This document shows positions 1 to 8,650 of a DNA stretch of 64,000 nt, in pieces (the first letter of the stretch is position 1; each line of letters opens with the position of its first letter). The notes under the pieces were generated by a model. It searched no databases. It was not told the origin of the DNA and saw nothing but the letters and a program-made list of their open reading frames with translations. A program made the position numbers and the translations under genes. The DNA is from Oscillospiraceae bacterium. GTDB lineage: Bacteria > Bacillota > Clostridia > Oscillospirales > Acutalibacteraceae. The stretch spans positions 36,314 to 100,313 of the forward strand of contig SVOA01000004.1 of the NCBI GenBank assembly GCA_015066635.1. Direction: 5' to 3'.

Positions 1-983
1 TCGGTTTCCTTTGACGTTTCGTCAGCCATACGGGCTATGCGCAGGTCATTTGCGTATCTTATCGCTCTGAGAAATTGCTTTTTGGTGTAAATTCTGACTC
101 TTTCGACCTCAAGCGCCGCGGCAAGAGCTTCAAGCTGAGCACACGCCTGATAGCCGAATTCGTCAAGCATTGATTTGTACTCCTTCTTTGAGAAGTAGTA
201 GTTCATACCGTTTAAATATCCAAACGCCTTCTTTGCGTCGAAGTAGCCCATATTCATCCGTTTTTCGTTCATTACGGGGTCAAAGTCAAACGCCTCTCCG
301 AGGTCTTTGGGGTCATAAGGTCTGATATATACTATGTCGGAGCAGGACCAGTCCTCCTTATGACCGATACCTTTTCTCGACGAAATATCAATAACTATAA
401 GGCGGTTGATACCCTTTTTGCGAAGCATACCCAGGGGAGCGTTATCATAAACGCCGCCGTCAAGATACTGGCTGTCATCGGGTCCCTGATTGTTTAGTCC
501 GGGAAATCTTGCAGACGCCATAAGGTAGTCGATAAGAGTACCGTCGGGCATTTCCTCTATAAAGAGCTCGACGGGCTTTAAACCGCTGAGCTGAAACGTA
601 ACAATTCCGAGTGAAATCTTACTTGCCCTGACAAGTCCCTCGTTAATGCTTTTTATAACAAGCTCCTTTGCAGGGGTTATGTCAACGCCGCCGTTTTTGA
701 TAACCTCATGAAATATCTGCGGGAAATTGCTCAGACTGAAAAGACTCTCGCTTGATTTGAGTTCCTCGGGCAGGTTAACGCCGTTTTCGAGCTTTGCGTT
801 GCTCCAGAAACGGTGCGCCGTGTCAAAATCTCCCTGAGCGATGAGGGCGCCGTTAATAGCGCCTATTGACGTGCCTGCAATAGCTTCAAATTCAACGCCG
901 ATTTCAAGCATAGCCTTCCAGGCGCCTATCTGATACGCGCCCTTTGAACCTCCGCCTGCAAGAATAAGCCCGTACGGTCTCAT
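1..983 (-). CDS. Patatin-like phospholipase (3' end beyond window)
   Basis: Reads leftward from an ATG at 981-983 with a GGAGTG ribosome site just upstream and stays open to the window edge, so the C-terminus is missing. The first residues carry the glycine-rich oxyanion-hole motif GGGSKG at 10-15, the nucleophile elbow GTSIG with Ser39, and the partner Asp175 in DGG, which is the Ser-Asp dyad of bacterial patatins. Members are lipid acyl hydrolases acting at the cytoplasmic face of the membrane. About 327 codons are visible. No signal peptide is seen. It is divergent from the esterase at 1116, with which it shares the short AT-rich spacer. The family call is firm; the substrate cannot be told. 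Confidence 0.9.
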   Translation of the reverse strand, partial: MRPYGLILAGGGSKGAYQIGAWKAMLEIGVEFEAIAGTSIGAINGALIAQGDFDTAHRFWSNAKLENGVNLPEELKSSESLFSLSNFPQIFHEVIKNGGVDITPAKELVIKSINEGLVRASKISLGIVTFQLSGLKPVELFIEEMPDGTLIDYLMASARFPGLNNQGPDDSQYLDGGVYDNAPLGMLRKKGINRLIVIDISSRKGIGHKEDWSCSDIVYIRPYDPKDLGEAFDFDPVMNEKRMNMGYFDAKKAFGYLNGMNYYFSKKEYKSMLDEFGYQACAQLEALAAALEVERVRIYTKKQFLRAIRYANDLRIARMADETSKET

Positions 984-1055
984 ATAATCACTCCTTAAAC
1001 AAAATATTCTATACTGATTTTATCACAATAAATAAGCCGTTTCAATAATCTATTA

Positions 1056-1084
1056 TTGAATTTTAACTGTATTTAGATTATAAT
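1056..1084 (+). promoter_or_regulatory. Sigma-A-type promoter for the esterase-GH31 pair
   Basis: TTGAAT at 1056-1061 and TATAAT at 1079-1084 are separated by exactly 17 bases, about 30 bases ahead of the esterase start. Confidence 0.7.
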
Positions 1085-1115
1085 TATATAAATACTGTTG
1101 TTTCAGGGGTGTACT

Positions 1116-2453
1116 ATGGAAACTGTATTGATTAAATGTCCCTGCGGGGATATAAAAGGACTTGATATGGGAGAATACTGCGAATTTCGCGGCGTAAAAT
1201 ACGCTTCGGCAGGGCGCTGGGAATATCCCGTGCAGATTACAAACTGGGACGGCGAATTTGATGCAACATACCACAAGGACTGCTCGTATCAGCGCAGAAG
1301 CTTTGAACCCGACGAAGTATGCAACGCATTTTATCATAACGAATTCAGGCGCGGACTGAGCTTTACTTACAGCGAGGACTGCTTCTATCTCGGAATTCAG
1401 ACTCCCAAAAACGTCCGAAACGCTCCCGTTATCGTTTACATACACGGCGGCAGTTTTACGGGCGGCAGTTATAACGAATCACATATTGACGGCAAGGTGC
1501 TTGCCAAAAACGGAGTAATCTTTGTCGCCATGAATTACAGACTTGGGCCGTACGGCTTTTGCTCTCATCCCGACCTTACCGATGAAAACGGCGTTTGCGG
1601 AAACTACGGACTTTATGACCAGTTTACCGCGATAAAATGGGTTAAGGACAATATTGCCGCTTTCGGCGGAGACCCCGACAGAATTACCGTTATGGGACAG
1701 AGCGCAGGGGCTATGAGCGTGGACATTCAGCTCTCAAACGAAATGTGCAAAGACTGGTTTGCAGGCGCATTCCTTATGAGCGGAGCCGCGATGCAGAGGA
1801 AACTGCTCAAGCCCTATACTCCCGAAAAAACGAGAAAATTCTGGGATCTTATTGTTTCCAAGGCGGGCTGTACCTCGATGGAGGAATTAAAGCAGACAGA
1901 CCCCAAGACCCTTTACTACGCATGGTTTGATGCTTGCAAGGAAACAAAATTCAGTATGCCGTACACCTTCCCCGTATATGACGGCAAGCTTCTTAAGAAG
2001 GAAAACTTCGTGATGGATAAGCTGCCCGACATACCGTATATTATAGGCATGACCACAAACGATATGATACCCGCGGCTCTGAGAATCACAAACAAGAGCT
2101 GGGCTAAAAATGTTACTTTGCACAACAAAAACAGCTGTTATCTTTATGACTTTGACAGACCGCTTCCCGGAGATGACAAGGGAACATGGCACTGTTCGGA
2201 TATGCTTTATGTTTTTTCAACCCTCGACATAAGCTGGCGTCCGTTTAAGGAAATCGACTATAAGATTTCGGACATGATGTCGGATATGCTGACGGCCTTT
2301 GCAAAAACGGGCGACCCGAACTGCGCGTCAATGCCGTATTGGGAGAGCGGTTATAAGAGAGTAATGCATTTCGCCTACGATACGGGTATGATGAACTGGG
2401 ACACAAAGAAGCTGTTTTACAATACAGTTGCAGGAAAAGGGACTTCGATATAA
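1116..2453 (+). CDS. Type B carboxylesterase
   Basis: A 445-residue alpha/beta hydrolase of the carboxylesterase/cholinesterase family. The sequence shows SEDCFYLGI near 86-94, the oxyanion-hole motif HGGSF at 110-114, and the nucleophile elbow GQSAG with Ser196. No signal peptide is present, so it is intracellular. The ATG at 1116 is preferred over the in-frame TTG at 1098 because AGGGGTG lies at the right distance before it. Its stop codon overlaps the ATG of the following GH31 glycosidase by one base (TAATG), so the two are translationally coupled; this suggests removal of acyl (for example acetyl) groups from an imported oligosaccharide before or during cleavage. The coupling is seen, the substrate is inferred. 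Confidence 0.88.
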   Translation: METVLIKCPCGDIKGLDMGEYCEFRGVKYASAGRWEYPVQITNWDGEFDATYHKDCSYQRRSFEPDEVCNAFYHNEFRRGLSFTYSEDCFYLGIQTPKNVRNAPVIVYIHGGSFTGGSYNESHIDGKVLAKNGVIFVAMNYRLGPYGFCSHPDLTDENGVCGNYGLYDQFTAIKWVKDNIAAFGGDPDRITVMGQSAGAMSVDIQLSNEMCKDWFAGAFLMSGAAMQRKLLKPYTPEKTRKFWDLIVSKAGCTSMEELKQTDPKTLYYAWFDACKETKFSMPYTFPVYDGKLLKKENFVMDKLPDIPYIIGMTTNDMIPAALRITNKSWAKNVTLHNKNSCYLYDFDRPLPGDDKGTWHCSDMLYVFSTLDISWRPFKEIDYKISDMMSDMLTAFAKTGDPNCASMPYWESGYKRVMHFAYDTGMMNWDTKKLFYNTVAGKGTSI

Positions 2454-4744
2454 TGCAGAAATACAACCACGCTTTTACACTCTCAGAACAAGCAGAGAGT
2501 TACAGAATATATAACTGCGCCGATAAGGAGATAAGACTTGATTTTATCGGCGGTAATGTTATGCGCTTTGCTCTGTATAATTCCGATAAAAAGGACTCGA
2601 TTCTGCCGACGTTTCTAATTGACCCCGAGAATAAATTTATGCTCTGCGGCAGGGACAGGCTGTCAGCCGAGGGTTTTGAAAAAGGGACCTTTACCGCCGA
2701 GAAAAAAGACGGCAAAGAGGTATTTACGCTCGCAGACGGAATTTCGGCAGAGCTTAACACCGAAAACTTCCTTATGAAATACTATAAGGACGGAAAGCTT
2801 CTTTTTTCGGACCGTGCGCCTCTTGCGTATAACCTCGGCGGAGAATTCGGGGACGGACAGTATCACTATGTTTCGAGAGAGAACGGGGAAAAAATCTTCG
2901 GACTCGGCGACAAGGGCGGTGCGCTCAACAAATACGGCAGGTCGTTTAAAATCGAGGCAACCGACTGTATGGGCTTTGACGCCTCATCCTCTGACCCGCT
3001 TTATAAACACGTCCCGTTCTATATTTGCAGTAATTCTGTCGGCACTTACGGAATTCTCTATGACACGAGCGACAGCTCGTATTTTGATTTCGGCAGAGAG
3101 ATAAACAACTACTATGAGCCGTACAAGTATTTTAAAACTGAGGATGACACTCTCGTTTACTATGTGATTTTCGGCTCTGTTCTGGATATAGTAAAGAATA
3201 TCTCCGTGCTTTGCGGCAGACAGGCGTTTCCCCCGAAGTGGAGCTTTGACTACTGTGCAAGCACTATGGCATATACCGACGCAGAGCGCTCCGAGGAGCT
3301 TATGAACGGATTTCTCGGCAAGGTTAAAAGCACGGGCCTCAGCTGTAAAGGTTTTTACCTTTCCTCAGGCTATACCTCAATAGGCGCACAGCGTTATGTT
3401 TTTAACTGGAACAGGGAAAAATTCCCCGACCCTGCGCGGTTTGTAAAGAATTTCAAAGAGAAGGGGATAGAGATAATTCCCAATATCAAACCTGCTTTTC
3501 TGACCTCGCATCCTATGTACGGCGAGCTTGAAAAAAGAGGACTTTTTGTAAAGAACGCCGACGGCACTCCGTTTATTACTCAGTTCTGGGACGGGTACGG
3601 AAGCTATCTCGACTTTACAAACAGAGAGGCATTTGACTTCTGGGCAGAGCAGGTTAAGGACAAGCTGCTCGCTTACGGAATGTCGGCTACATGGAACGAC
3701 AATAATGAATTTGATATTAAAGACAATTCGGCTGTATGCTCGGGATTCGGAAAGGGCAGAGTGCAGGCGTCGAGGATAAGAAACACTCTTACCTATCTTA
3801 TGAACGCTTCATCATATACTGCGCAGACCGAAAACGAGCCCGAAAAACGTCCTTTCCTCTCGTCAAGGTGCAGTAATATGGCTGTGCGCCGTCTGGCACA
3901 GACCTGGTCGGGAGATAACAGAACGGAATTCCGCGACCTCCGTTACTGCAACTATATAGGACTTAATCTCTCGCTGTCGGGCTTTGAATTCTATGGGCAC
4001 GACCTTGGAGGCTTTACGGGGGATATGCCCTCAAGAGAGCTTCTTTTGAGATGGCTTCAGCTCGGAGTATTTCAACCGAGGTTTACCATACATTCATGGA
4101 ATAAGGACGGCTCCGCAACTATGCCGTGGAGCTATGAGGATATACTTCCGTATGTCCGTGAAATATTTGACCAGCGCAGAGAGTTTATGCCGTATATGTA
4201 TAACTGCGCGTATCTTTCGGCGAAATACGGCATGCCGATAAATGCTCCCGTATTCCTGTATTATCCCGATGATAAGAGCGTTGACTGTGAAAGTGACTCG
4301 TTTATGTTCGGCAGAGATATACTCGTTACTCCCGTACTTGACGAGGGCGCGCAGGAGGTTAGTGTTTATCTTCCTCAGGACGACAGCTGGTATGTTGACG
4401 GCGCACTTCTTGACGGCGGTCGGAGCGTTAAATACAGCCTGTCCGCTTACGGCAGAATGAAATACGCCGTGCGTGCGGGAAGCGTTATTCCGACGGATGC
4501 CGACGCAGAGACGGTCTTTACCGTTTATCCCGTTGCAGACGGCAGCTTTGTATCGGACTTTTTTGACGACGACGGCGTAAGCTATAAGTATCTTGACAAT
4601 GAGTGCGTTAAGCTTCGTTTTGAAGTTGAGTGCGATGAAAACAGCGTTACGGTATGCTTTAAGAATCTCGGCAAAATTAAAATGCTGCCGAAGATAAAAC
4701 TTGTTTCCTCCGATTTGAGAAAGCTTACGGTTAAGGAGATTTAA
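2453..4744 (+). CDS. Glycoside hydrolase family 31 (alpha-glucosidase/alpha-xylosidase type)
   Basis: A 763-residue GH31 enzyme that hydrolyses non-reducing terminal alpha-linked sugars with retention. An N-terminal beta-sandwich (about 1-250) precedes the TIM barrel. The catalytic nucleophile is Asp416 in WNDNNE, and the acid/base is Asp488 in WSGDN. The C-terminal part (about 620-763) is the usual beta-sandwich pair. No export signal, so it acts on imported oligosaccharides. It starts inside the stop of the preceding esterase. The specificity within GH31 (glucosidase, xylosidase, sulfoquinovosidase) cannot be fixed from motifs alone. Its stop overlaps, tail to tail, the stop of the convergent lipoprotein gene. 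Confidence 0.9.
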   Translation: MQKYNHAFTLSEQAESYRIYNCADKEIRLDFIGGNVMRFALYNSDKKDSILPTFLIDPENKFMLCGRDRLSAEGFEKGTFTAEKKDGKEVFTLADGISAELNTENFLMKYYKDGKLLFSDRAPLAYNLGGEFGDGQYHYVSRENGEKIFGLGDKGGALNKYGRSFKIEATDCMGFDASSSDPLYKHVPFYICSNSVGTYGILYDTSDSSYFDFGREINNYYEPYKYFKTEDDTLVYYVIFGSVLDIVKNISVLCGRQAFPPKWSFDYCASTMAYTDAERSEELMNGFLGKVKSTGLSCKGFYLSSGYTSIGAQRYVFNWNREKFPDPARFVKNFKEKGIEIIPNIKPAFLTSHPMYGELEKRGLFVKNADGTPFITQFWDGYGSYLDFTNREAFDFWAEQVKDKLLAYGMSATWNDNNEFDIKDNSAVCSGFGKGRVQASRIRNTLTYLMNASSYTAQTENEPEKRPFLSSRCSNMAVRRLAQTWSGDNRTEFRDLRYCNYIGLNLSLSGFEFYGHDLGGFTGDMPSRELLLRWLQLGVFQPRFTIHSWNKDGSATMPWSYEDILPYVREIFDQRREFMPYMYNCAYLSAKYGMPINAPVFLYYPDDKSVDCESDSFMFGRDILVTPVLDEGAQEVSVYLPQDDSWYVDGALLDGGRSVKYSLSAYGRMKYAVRAGSVIPTDADAETVFTVYPVADGSFVSDFFDDDGVSYKYLDNECVKLRFEVECDENSVTVCFKNLGKIKMLPKIKLVSSDLRKLTVKEI

Positions 4745-5259
4745 CCCGTAAAGGCGCAGGAAAAGGATATGATTTCGCTGTTGCAGATAAGCGCGTAACC
4801 GTATTTATCCTCCGAAAAGAATTCGGAGCACGCGCAAAACGATATTTTCCCGTTTCCGATTTTATCGCGAAGGAGGATTTCCTCATCTTCGGGACTTCGG
4901 GTTCTGAGTACGCTGCAAAGGTTAACTGCAAGGCGCAGTATTTCTTCATTTTCGCTCTGCGTGAGTTCGTTCCCGTTTTTAATAATGGTTAATCTTGCCT
5001 TGCGGATGTTGAACTGTTCGTCTTCCGTAAGACTTACGAGCACGGGACGGCTTTGCGACAATTCGGTGTAAAAATCGTATTCCCCGTCCTTTTCGTAAAA
5101 GTCGGAAAAGATGAGAACTTCTTTTCCTGCAAGCTTGTTAAAACGTCTGCAGAATTCGTAACAGTCCGCGTCCTTCTGCACGCTGCAAGAGGAAAACTGT
5201 ATTATAACGGTAATGACGGACAGTATTTTCAAAACGGTACATGATTGTTTTAAAAACAT
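4741..5259 (-). CDS. Small putative lipoprotein, unknown function
   Basis: A 172-residue protein not recognised as a known family. It starts with a hydrophobic segment (about 9-21) followed by FSSC, a weak lipobox whose Cys25 could be lipidated, so it is probably tethered outside the membrane. The mature part is mixed charged, rich in Glu and Lys, with no repeats. Its stop codon overlaps that of the GH31 gene on the other strand by three bases, and it is divergent from the transporter adaptor at 5334. Confidence 0.55.
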   Translation of the reverse strand: MFLKQSCTVLKILSVITVIIQFSSCSVQKDADCYEFCRRFNKLAGKEVLIFSDFYEKDGEYDFYTELSQSRPVLVSLTEDEQFNIRKARLTIIKNGNELTQSENEEILRLAVNLCSVLRTRSPEDEEILLRDKIGNGKISFCACSEFFSEDKYGYALICNSEIISFSCAFTG

Positions 5260-5333
5260 AAAATCTCCAAAAAATTCATTTATTGTTCACACAATTTGTT
5301 TTAATTCTGTGTAAAATTAAACTGTTATAAATT

Positions 5334-6962
5334 ATGAGTGAATTTCTGCGAATATTCAAAAAAGAGAGTGGTGGTTCTTTGTTTAAGAATTTCAAAAAAA
5401 TGTCAAAGGGCAAAAAGGCAGGCATTATACTTGCACTTGTTGCGGTTATAGGGTTGCTGGGTTATGTTGTCTATAACAACTTTAAAAAAGCGCCTCTTAA
5501 TCAGTATAATGTTACCGAGGTAAAGAAGGGCGACATACAGACTACCTACGAAACAAAGGGTACCGTAATGTCAAACAGTACGCTTACCTATACCGCATTA
5601 AACGGAGTCAAGGTATTAAGCGTTGATGTTGCCGTGGGCGACAGCGTTAAAAAAGGCGATGTGCTCGCAACCTTTGACGTTTCTCCGCTCACTTCGACAC
5701 TCGCAGGTTACAGAAAAGCATATACAAAGGCTCAGTCGGCTTACAACGAATCTGCATCCTCAATTAAAAAGGCGCAGAGCGAAATAAGCTCGGCAAAGTC
5801 GCAGATAGCTGCTCTTGACGGCGAAATCGCCGCACTTGAGAAGGAAATTGAAGCGGCAGAGGCAAACGCTTCACAGCCCGCCGCACCTGCGGACGCTCAG
5901 TACTCGCAGGAGCAGATAGCGGGTATAGCTCAGTCGCTTCAGAACGGCGGAATGAGCGAAGAGGAAATTGCGGGTATTATTTCCTCGCTTCAGTCACAGA
6001 CGGGGAATATAACCCGTGAAGATATAGAAAAAGCCATTTCCGATTCAGCCGCAACAAAGCGGATTCAGTTAACGCAGAAGCAGTCACAGAAGCAGCTGCT
6101 TGAAACTCAGATTACCCTTTACGGCGCACAGACCGACGATACGGCGCTGAGCATTTACAAGTCGGTAATGGAGCAGAAAAAAGCCGACTATGACAACTAT
6201 CTTGATTTATACAACAGGATGTCCGACGGCTGGGTAGCCGAGGCGGACGGCATTATTACAGAGATAAACCTTACCGCAGGCGAGGTCTTTAACCCCGAAC
6301 AGTCAAGCTCGACCACCACGGACCTGTCTTCGATAATGGGATACGTTTCGGGTAATGCCGATATGACAAAGATACTCTCAGACATAATGGGCTCGGTTTC
6401 GGGTTCCAATTCGGGCAGCGGTAAGGGAATTGTACTTGAAAACTCCGACGAGTTCATAGCGGAATTCTCTGTCGGTAAGTACGATATTCTCAGCATTAAG
6501 GTAGGACAGAAGGTTACGGTAAGCTCGCTCGGCAGCACATATGACGGAGAGGTTATATATGTCAGCGCAACGGCTTCGGAATCAGATTCCTTCGACATCA
6601 GTACGCTTGCCTCGACCTTTACGGGAAACAGCGCAAGCTCGTCAAACGGCGCGCTTGTCAGGGTAAAAATATTAAATCCCGATGAAAAAATCATTATCGG
6701 TTTTGATGTTGATATAAAAATTGATACTACCAGAATCGAGGATGTTCTGGTGCTTCCCATTGACGCTGTAGTTACGGATGACGGTCTTAACTATGTCTAT
6801 ACCGTTGATGAGGAAAACAAAGTTCATAAGACCGAGGTTACCGTCGGCTCTTATTCCGACAACGACTATGAACTTATTTCGGGGGTCGATGAGGGCGGTA
6901 TCGTCGTCGATAACCCCAAGAATACAATCAAAGAGGATGAAGAAATCGCGGTTAAAGAATAA
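5334..6962 (+). CDS. MacA-like periplasmic-adaptor/HlyD family subunit
   Basis: A 542-residue membrane-fusion-type protein. One transmembrane anchor (about 30-48) is followed by a biotinyl-lipoyl-like half-motif (NGVKVLSVDVAVGDSVKKGD region), a long Gln/Ala/Ser-rich coiled coil (about 125-280), a second lipoyl half (AEADGIITEINLTAGEVF region), and beta-barrel segments to the C-terminus. Such proteins link a membrane transporter to the cell envelope; in Gram-positives they partner FtsX-type ABC permeases. The ATG at 5334 lacks a good ribosome site; the in-frame TTG at 5379, seven bases after GAGAGTGGTGG, is a credible alternative. The permease gene follows after 16 bases, so the pair forms an operon. 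Confidence 0.85.
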   Translation: MSEFLRIFKKESGGSLFKNFKKMSKGKKAGIILALVAVIGLLGYVVYNNFKKAPLNQYNVTEVKKGDIQTTYETKGTVMSNSTLTYTALNGVKVLSVDVAVGDSVKKGDVLATFDVSPLTSTLAGYRKAYTKAQSAYNESASSIKKAQSEISSAKSQIAALDGEIAALEKEIEAAEANASQPAAPADAQYSQEQIAGIAQSLQNGGMSEEEIAGIISSLQSQTGNITREDIEKAISDSAATKRIQLTQKQSQKQLLETQITLYGAQTDDTALSIYKSVMEQKKADYDNYLDLYNRMSDGWVAEADGIITEINLTAGEVFNPEQSSSTTTDLSSIMGYVSGNADMTKILSDIMGSVSGSNSGSGKGIVLENSDEFIAEFSVGKYDILSIKVGQKVTVSSLGSTYDGEVIYVSATASESDSFDISTLASTFTGNSASSSNGALVRVKILNPDEKIIIGFDVDIKIDTTRIEDVLVLPIDAVVTDDGLNYVYTVDEENKVHKTEVTVGSYSDNDYELISGVDEGGIVVDNPKNTIKEDEEIAVKE

Positions 6963-6978
6963 TCGGGGAGTTTTGTAA

Positions 6979-8220
6979 TTGAACGTCAAAGAAAACATCA
7001 GAATAGCAATATACAGTATTCAGACGAACCTGATGAGGTCGTTGCTGACTATGCTCGGTATTATTATCGGCGTTGCGAGCGTTATTTCAATTATAACCGT
7101 AGGCAACGGCGGCAGGGACTATATTGTCGGTATGATACGGGAAATGGGCAGCAATGCAATTCAGATAGGAGTTGACGCAACTGTTGCCTCAAACTCCGAC
7201 TATATTACCGATAAGGATATAGAGGCAATTAAGGCGCTGGACAGCGTCCAGTATGTTTCGCCCGCCGTAATGGGAATGGGCTCTATGTCAACCGACAGCG
7301 AGGTCGGTATAGGAATTCTTATGGGCGGCAACGAGTATATGCGTTACGTTACAAGCGGCGACTGTGTTTACGGCAGATACTTTACCGCCGCAGAGGCCGA
7401 CGCGGGCAGAGCAGTATGCGTAATAGACACTTCGGCGGCGCTTCAGTTTTTCGGCAAAAAGAACTGCGTCGGAGAGTATATAAACTTTACCCTTGACGGC
7501 ATAACCTCGAGTATAAAGATTATCGGCGTTACGGATATGGCAAGCTCTTTCGGAGGAGATTCCGAGCAGATGGCAGAGCAGATGAAGGCCATGGGAGGCT
7601 CTGCCATATCGGGAGGTATGATACTTGTTCCGCTTAAATACGCTACGGCGGCTATAGGCATGAGCGACCGCTACGACACGGTTTATATCATAGCAAAGAA
7701 CGAGTCGGAGCTTGAAGAGGCGGGAAACGCCGCGCTCAACAGAATCAGGGCGAGACATAACAACTATGACCGCGACTGTTATATGCTGACGAATATGGCG
7801 ACCTACATTGACCTGCTTGACACGGTTATAAACATATTTACGATATTTATAGCCGCGGTAAGCGCCATATCTCTTATTGTCGGAGGTATAGGCGTTATGA
7901 ATATAATGCTTGTTTCCATTACCGAGAGGACGCGGGAAATAGGAATCAGAAAGGCTCTCGGAGCCAAGACCTCAAATATTCTTTTCCAGTTCCTGACGGA
8001 GTCGGTTATACTGTGTATCATAGGCGGTACGATAGGACTGCTGCTGGGCGTATCGGGCGCGGCTCTTGTGTCCTCGATTATGAAAATACCGCTTCAGGTC
8101 AAGCTCTCGACGGTAGTTCTGGCGATAGGATTCTCCTCATTTATAGGAATAATTTTCGGAGTTTACCCTGCGCGCAGAGCGGCAAAGATGCCGCCTATCG
8201 AGGCGCTTCGCAGAGATTAA
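6979..8220 (+). CDS. ABC transporter permease, MacB/FtsX type
   Basis: A 413-residue permease with an N-terminal transmembrane helix, a large extracellular MacB-core domain (about 45-260), and three C-terminal helices ending in the conserved ARRAAKMPPIEALR-type tail. Starts with TTG behind GGGGAG. In related systems it pumps antibiotics, peptides or lipids, or drives extracellular events by mechanotransmission. The ATPase that such permeases need is neither fused nor encoded next door: the adaptor precedes directly and a terminator follows. The ATPase must come from elsewhere in the genome or have been lost. Confidence 0.88.
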   Translation: MNVKENIRIAIYSIQTNLMRSLLTMLGIIIGVASVISIITVGNGGRDYIVGMIREMGSNAIQIGVDATVASNSDYITDKDIEAIKALDSVQYVSPAVMGMGSMSTDSEVGIGILMGGNEYMRYVTSGDCVYGRYFTAAEADAGRAVCVIDTSAALQFFGKKNCVGEYINFTLDGITSSIKIIGVTDMASSFGGDSEQMAEQMKAMGGSAISGGMILVPLKYATAAIGMSDRYDTVYIIAKNESELEEAGNAALNRIRARHNNYDRDCYMLTNMATYIDLLDTVINIFTIFIAAVSAISLIVGGIGVMNIMLVSITERTREIGIRKALGAKTSNILFQFLTESVILCIIGGTIGLLLGVSGAALVSSIMKIPLQVKLSTVVLAIGFSSFIGIIFGVYPARRAAKMPPIEALRRD

Positions 8221-8225
8221 GAATT

Positions 8226-8268
8226 AACGGGCAGTTTAAGTTTCGGATTAAACTGCCCGTTCTTTTTA
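8226..8268 (+). terminator. Rho-independent terminator after the permease
   Basis: A perfect 14-bp stem (8226-8239 with 8248-8261) around an eight-base loop, followed by TCTTTTTA. It begins five bases after the permease stop. Confidence 0.9.
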
Positions 8269-8280
8269 TATGAATCGGAG

Positions 8281-8592
8281 ATATGCAAAAAAACTTGCAA
8301 ACAGAGTTAAAAAATGACTTAAAGTCTTGCATAGTTAAAAACGGAATATTCGGACGCTTAATGTTCAAAACTTAGGTGAAACTGTCAAAAAAACCCTTGA
8401 AAATACGACTTTTTAGCATTTTGAACAGAGTTTTGAACAAAAATGATGAATAAAATATTTTTGCCATTTTTTGGGAAATATGTATTTTTTAGCCCTGCTT
8501 CGACAAAAATATTCAAAAAATTATGAATTTTTACACCGTTCAACTTTCAAATTTTTGCAGGCGGTAAATTTATGAATTTTTATCAAACCGTC
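8281..8592. other. AT-rich non-coding leader with a 13-bp direct repeat
   Basis: About 310 bases without a plausible gene on either strand. It contains the direct repeat TTATGAATTTTTA at 8521-8533 and 8570-8582 (49-base period), each copy followed by a CCGT-containing tract, and several TTGAAC/TTCAAA motifs. It lies just ahead of the promoter of the SLH protein gene, so it may hold binding sites for a regulator of that surface protein. Confidence 0.45.
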
Positions 8593-8621
8593 TTGATAGA
8601 TATTTTTATAAGTAGTATAAT
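8593..8621 (+). promoter_or_regulatory. Promoter of the SLH protein gene
   Basis: TTGATA at 8593-8598 and TATAAT at 8616-8621 with a 17-base spacer, followed 30 bases later by the start codon. Confidence 0.85.
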
Positions 8622-8650
8622 TGAATCATAAATTACACGGGAGGACTAAT

